From Rhizobium sp. Q54 (GTDB taxonomy: Bacteria > Pseudomonadota > Alphaproteobacteria > SMXQ01): a DNA stretch of 33,947 bases. The notes under the pieces were generated by a model, which did not search any database, had not been told where the DNA came from, and saw only the letters and a program-made list of their open reading frames with translations. Positions 31,188-33,947 of this stretch are shown in pieces. The translations under genes and the position numbers were made by a program. The DNA is taken from positions 1-33,947 of the forward strand of contig CAMAVH010000019.1 of NCBI GenBank assembly GCA_945861615.1, in the 5' to 3' direction. The first letter of the stretch is position 1, and every line of letters begins with the position of its first letter.

Positions 31188-32669
31188 ACGGACCAAGTTG
31201 ACGTGATCGTCGTCGGCGGCGGCAACGCCGCCTTTTGCGCAGCCATCGCCGCCAAGGAGCAGGGCGCTACGGTGCGCATCCTCGAAGCCGCGCCGGAAGA
31301 CGAATGCGGCGGCAACACCCGCTTCACCTCGGGCGCCATGCGCGTCGTCTATAACGGCGTCGACGACATCCGCAGCCTGGTGCCGGACCTGTCCGACCAG
31401 GAAGTCGCCAACAGCGACTTCGGCACCTACACGCAGGACCAGTTCTTCGACGACATGGCGCGCGTCACCCAGTACCGCTCGGACCCCAACCTGGTCGAGC
31501 TGCTGGTGACCAAGAGCTTCGATGCGCTCAAGTGGATGCAGAGCAACGGCATCCGTTTCGTGCCGATTTTCGGCCGCCAGGCCTATAAGATCGACGGCAA
31601 GTTCAAGTTCTGGGGCGGCCTGACGCTCGAAGCGGTCGGCGGCGGCCCCGGCCTCGTCGACATGTGGACCGCCTCGGCCAAGAAGAACGGCGTCGAAGTG
31701 ATGTACGAGACCCGTGTGCTCGAACTGGTCTATGACGGCCTGCGCGTGTCCGGCGTCAAAGTGCGTCGCAACGGCAAGATCGAAGTGATGACGGCCAAGT
31801 CCGTCGTGCTCGCCTGCGGCGGTTTCGAAGCCAACACCGAAATGCGCACGCGCTATCTCGGCCCCGGCTGGGACGTGGCGAAGGTGCGCGGTTCGCGCTT
31901 CAACCAGGGCGACGGCCTCAACATGGCGCTCGGCATCGGCGCCAGCCCCTACGGCCAGTGGTCGGGTTGCCATGCCGTTGGCTGGGAATTGAACGCGCCG
32001 GAATTCGGCGATCTCGCCGTCGGCGACCAGTTCCAGAAATATTCCTATCCGTTGTCGATCATGGTCAACGCCACCGGCAAGCGCTTCCTCGACGAAGGCG
32101 CCGACTTCCGCAACTACACCTACGCCAAGTACGGCCGCATGGTGCTGGAACAGCCCGGCCAGTTCGCCTGGCAGATCTTCGACAGCAAGATCATCCCGAT
32201 GCTGCGCGACGAATATAAGATCAAGCAGGTCACCAAGGTGCGCGCCAACACGCTCGAGGAATTGGCGAGCAAGCTCGAAGGCGTCAACGCCGAGGAATTC
32301 CTCAAGACGGTGAAGGACTACAACGCGGCGGTGCAGAAGGACAAAACCTTCAATCCGAACATCAAGGACGGCCGCGGCACCAAGGGTCTGCCGATCAACA
32401 AGACCAACTGGGCCAACACCATCGACGAGGGGCCGTTCGAAGCCTATGCCGTCACCTGCGGCATCACCTTCACCTTCGGCGGCGTGCGTATCACCACCGA
32501 CGGCGAAGTGATGAACATGGACATGCAGCCCATCCCCGGCCTCTATGCGGCGGGCGAGATGGTCGGCGGCCTGTTCTACTTCAACTATCCGGGCGGCTCG
32601 GGCCTCACCTCGGGCTCCGTGTTCGGCCGCATCGCCGGCACCTCCGCCGGTCAGGCCGCGAAGCAATAA
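31185..32669 (+). CDS. tcuA: FAD-dependent tricarballylate dehydrogenase-like flavoprotein (TcuA family)
   Basis: A 494-residue flavoprotein of the fumarate reductase/succinate dehydrogenase superfamily, related to TcuA, which oxidises tricarballylate to cis-aconitate. Motifs: the FAD-binding VIVVGGGNAAFCAAIAA at the N-terminus, GGNTRFTSGAMR, the second flavin contact VVLACGGFEAN, and the C-terminal GLYAAGEMVGGLFYFNYPGG. The true substrate may be another organic acid or a 3-oxo compound, since the family is broad and the tcuB/tcuC partners are absent. The ATG at 31185 follows AAGGGA. The amidase gene starts three bases after its stop, so the two are translationally coupled, which does not fit plain tricarballylate catabolism. 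Confidence 0.8.
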   Translation: MTDQVDVIVVGGGNAAFCAAIAAKEQGATVRILEAAPEDECGGNTRFTSGAMRVVYNGVDDIRSLVPDLSDQEVANSDFGTYTQDQFFDDMARVTQYRSDPNLVELLVTKSFDALKWMQSNGIRFVPIFGRQAYKIDGKFKFWGGLTLEAVGGGPGLVDMWTASAKKNGVEVMYETRVLELVYDGLRVSGVKVRRNGKIEVMTAKSVVLACGGFEANTEMRTRYLGPGWDVAKVRGSRFNQGDGLNMALGIGASPYGQWSGCHAVGWELNAPEFGDLAVGDQFQKYSYPLSIMVNATGKRFLDEGADFRNYTYAKYGRMVLEQPGQFAWQIFDSKIIPMLRDEYKIKQVTKVRANTLEELASKLEGVNAEEFLKTVKDYNAAVQKDKTFNPNIKDGRGTKGLPINKTNWANTIDEGPFEAYAVTCGITFTFGGVRITTDGEVMNMDMQPIPGLYAAGEMVGGLFYFNYPGGSGLTSGSVFGRIAGTSAGQAAKQ

Positions 32670-32672
32670 TCC

Positions 32673-33947
32673 GTGACGGGAACCGCCACCACGACCTCGC
32701 AGATCTCCGCGCGTTCCGCGCGCGAGATCCTGCGCGGGGTGGCGCGCGGCGACTTCACCGTCGAAGCTGTCGCGAAAAGCTGCATCGACAGCATCCAGGC
32801 GCGCGAGCCTGTTCTGCAGGCTTGGGCCTTCTTCGATCCCGACCTGGTGCTGCGCCAGGCCAAGGCGCTCGACAAAGCGGCGACCAAGGGCGCGCTGCAC
32901 GGCCTGCCGGTCGGCGTGAAGGACGTGCTGGATACCGCCGACATGCCGACCGAAATGGGCTCGGTCATCTACCAGGGCCATCGCCCGGCGATCGATGCCG
33001 CCTCCGTCGCGCAATTGCGCGGGCAGGGCGCCTTGATGCTCGGCAAGACGGTGACCGCCGAATTCGCCGGCGTCACGCCGGGCCCGACGACCAATCCGCA
33101 TCAGCCCTCGCGTACGCCGGGCGGCTCGTCCTCCGGCTCGGCCGCCGCCGTCGCGGCCGGCATGTGCCCCATCGCCTTCGGCACCCAGACCGGCGGTTCG
33201 ATCCATCGCCCGTCCTCCTTCTGCGGCATCGTCGGTTACAAGCCGACCTACGGCGCGGTTAGCCGTGCCGGCCTCAAGCTCGCCGCCGAAACGCTCGACA
33301 CCATCGGGCTGTTGGGCCGCGATCTCGACACGGTCGAACTGGTCGCCGCCGCGCTGATGAATCGCGCGCCGTCCGAGGCGACTCTGCCCAAGCCGCGCAT
33401 CGGCCTGTGCCGCACGCCGCTCTGGACCACGGCGGAGCCCGCCACCGTCGAAGCGGTGGAGGATGCCGCCGCGCGTCTCGCCCAAGCCGGCGCGACGGTG
33501 ACCGAACTGAAGCTGCCGAAGGATTTCGAGGCGCTGGCCGAGGCGCGCGACGGCATCAACAATTACGAGCGCGCGCGCTCCATGGCCGTGGAATGGGCCA
33601 AGGATGCCGACCGGATCAGCCCCAAGCTCGCCGAGATCGTGCGCAAGGGCCAGGCGATGCGTTACGAGGATTATCTCTGGGCGGCGCGCGCCACCGCCGA
33701 GTGCCGCGCCCTGCTGAACGGGCTCATCGCCGGCTACGACATCCTGCTGGCGCCCTGCGTGCCGGGCGAAGCGCCGGAAGGCCTCGGCTGGACCGGCGAC
33801 ACGCGCTTCCAATCCTTCTGGACGATGCTGCACGCGCCGAGCATGAGCCTGCCGACGCACAAGGGCCCGCACGGCCTGCCGGTCTCGATCCAACTCATTG
33901 CCCCCATGTGGCAAGACGCCAAGCTGTTCGCCGCCTCGCGCTGGGTG
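32673..33947 (+). CDS. Amidase (amidase-signature family), 3' end outside window
   Basis: 425 codons are visible without a stop. The amidase signature is complete: the catalytic lysine in LPVGVKDVLD, then GGSSSGSAAAVAAG, which carries the cis-serine, and the nucleophile serine in GTQTGGSIHRPSSFCG. The enzyme hydrolyses an amide to an acid and ammonia, usually in the cytoplasm; no signal peptide is present. The GTG start at 32673 lies three bases after the stop of the TcuA-like gene, with no strong ribosome site of its own, pointing to translational coupling. Together they suggest a route in which an amide is hydrolysed and a linked acid is oxidised. It could be an allophanate-hydrolase-like or GatA-like member, but no gatB/gatC is nearby. 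Confidence 0.92.
   Translation, partial: MTGTATTTSQISARSAREILRGVARGDFTVEAVAKSCIDSIQAREPVLQAWAFFDPDLVLRQAKALDKAATKGALHGLPVGVKDVLDTADMPTEMGSVIYQGHRPAIDAASVAQLRGQGALMLGKTVTAEFAGVTPGPTTNPHQPSRTPGGSSSGSAAAVAAGMCPIAFGTQTGGSIHRPSSFCGIVGYKPTYGAVSRAGLKLAAETLDTIGLLGRDLDTVELVAAALMNRAPSEATLPKPRIGLCRTPLWTTAEPATVEAVEDAAARLAQAGATVTELKLPKDFEALAEARDGINNYERARSMAVEWAKDADRISPKLAEIVRKGQAMRYEDYLWAARATAECRALLNGLIAGYDILLAPCVPGEAPEGLGWTGDTRFQSFWTMLHAPSMSLPTHKGPHGLPVSIQLIAPMWQDAKLFAASRWV

Noticed and set aside
30900..33914. A 1004-codon open frame on the minus strand
   Set aside because: It lies opposite the end of pyrC, the TcuA-like gene and the amidase, all of which have clear family motifs. It reads as low-complexity His/Asp/Arg/Ala sequence typical of antisense frames in GC-rich DNA.

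Overview
The window is GC-rich chromosomal DNA, densely coded, with many GTG or ATGA-type start/stop overlaps. It most resembles an alphaproteobacterium of the Hyphomicrobiales (Bradyrhizobium/Xanthobacteraceae type). That placement is an inference from gene content: several solitary TctC-type receptors, a coxMSL-ordered molybdenum hydroxylase, a UbiD-family decarboxylase, a GH17-type membrane glucan enzyme and housekeeping nadB, rlmJ and pyrC. No rRNA, tRNA, CRISPR array, insertion sequence, phage gene or replication origin was seen.

Layout. 1-1.9 kb: the tail of an NAD-dependent epimerase, then nadB. 1.9-5.6 kb (minus): a periplasmic ABC-type binding protein followed by a membrane hybrid histidine kinase. 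5.9-8.9 kb (plus, divergent): a three-gene operon of a NodB-fold deacetylase-like protein, a short-chain dehydrogenase and an alpha/beta hydrolase, closed by a strong terminator. 8.9-12.7 kb: a possible 41-residue gene, a small membrane protein, a GH17-domain membrane enzyme, a small lipoprotein and rlmJ. 12.7-18.4 kb (minus): a ThDP-dependent enzyme, a cupin, two TctC-type receptors and a PhyH-family dioxygenase. 18.6-19.6 kb: CorA. 19.8-28.5 kb (plus): a three-subunit molybdenum hydroxylase, a TctC-type receptor, a Pht5-like decarboxylase or binding protein, another TctC-type receptor and a UbiD-family decarboxylase. 28.8-29.7 kb: an XRE-type regulator. 30-33.9 kb: pyrC, a TcuA-like flavoprotein, and an amidase cut by the window end.

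How the genes may work together (inference). Most accessory genes look like catabolism of organic acids. Four TctC-type receptors and one ABC-type receptor are present without any membrane permease gene, so uptake must rely on permeases encoded elsewhere. The right half pairs receptors with a Mo hydroxylase and two decarboxylase-like proteins, a set suited to hydroxylating and decarboxylating aromatic or heteroaromatic acids. The 12.7-18.4 kb block pairs a PhyH oxygenase with a ThDP enzyme, the same chemical logic as alpha-oxidation (2-hydroxylation, then C-C cleavage).

The most notable non-coding signal is a near-identical sequence (core CGAACATAGTT) found upstream of three separate transcription units of that block: the ThDP enzyme, one receptor and PhyH. 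It may be the operator of one undescribed regulon.
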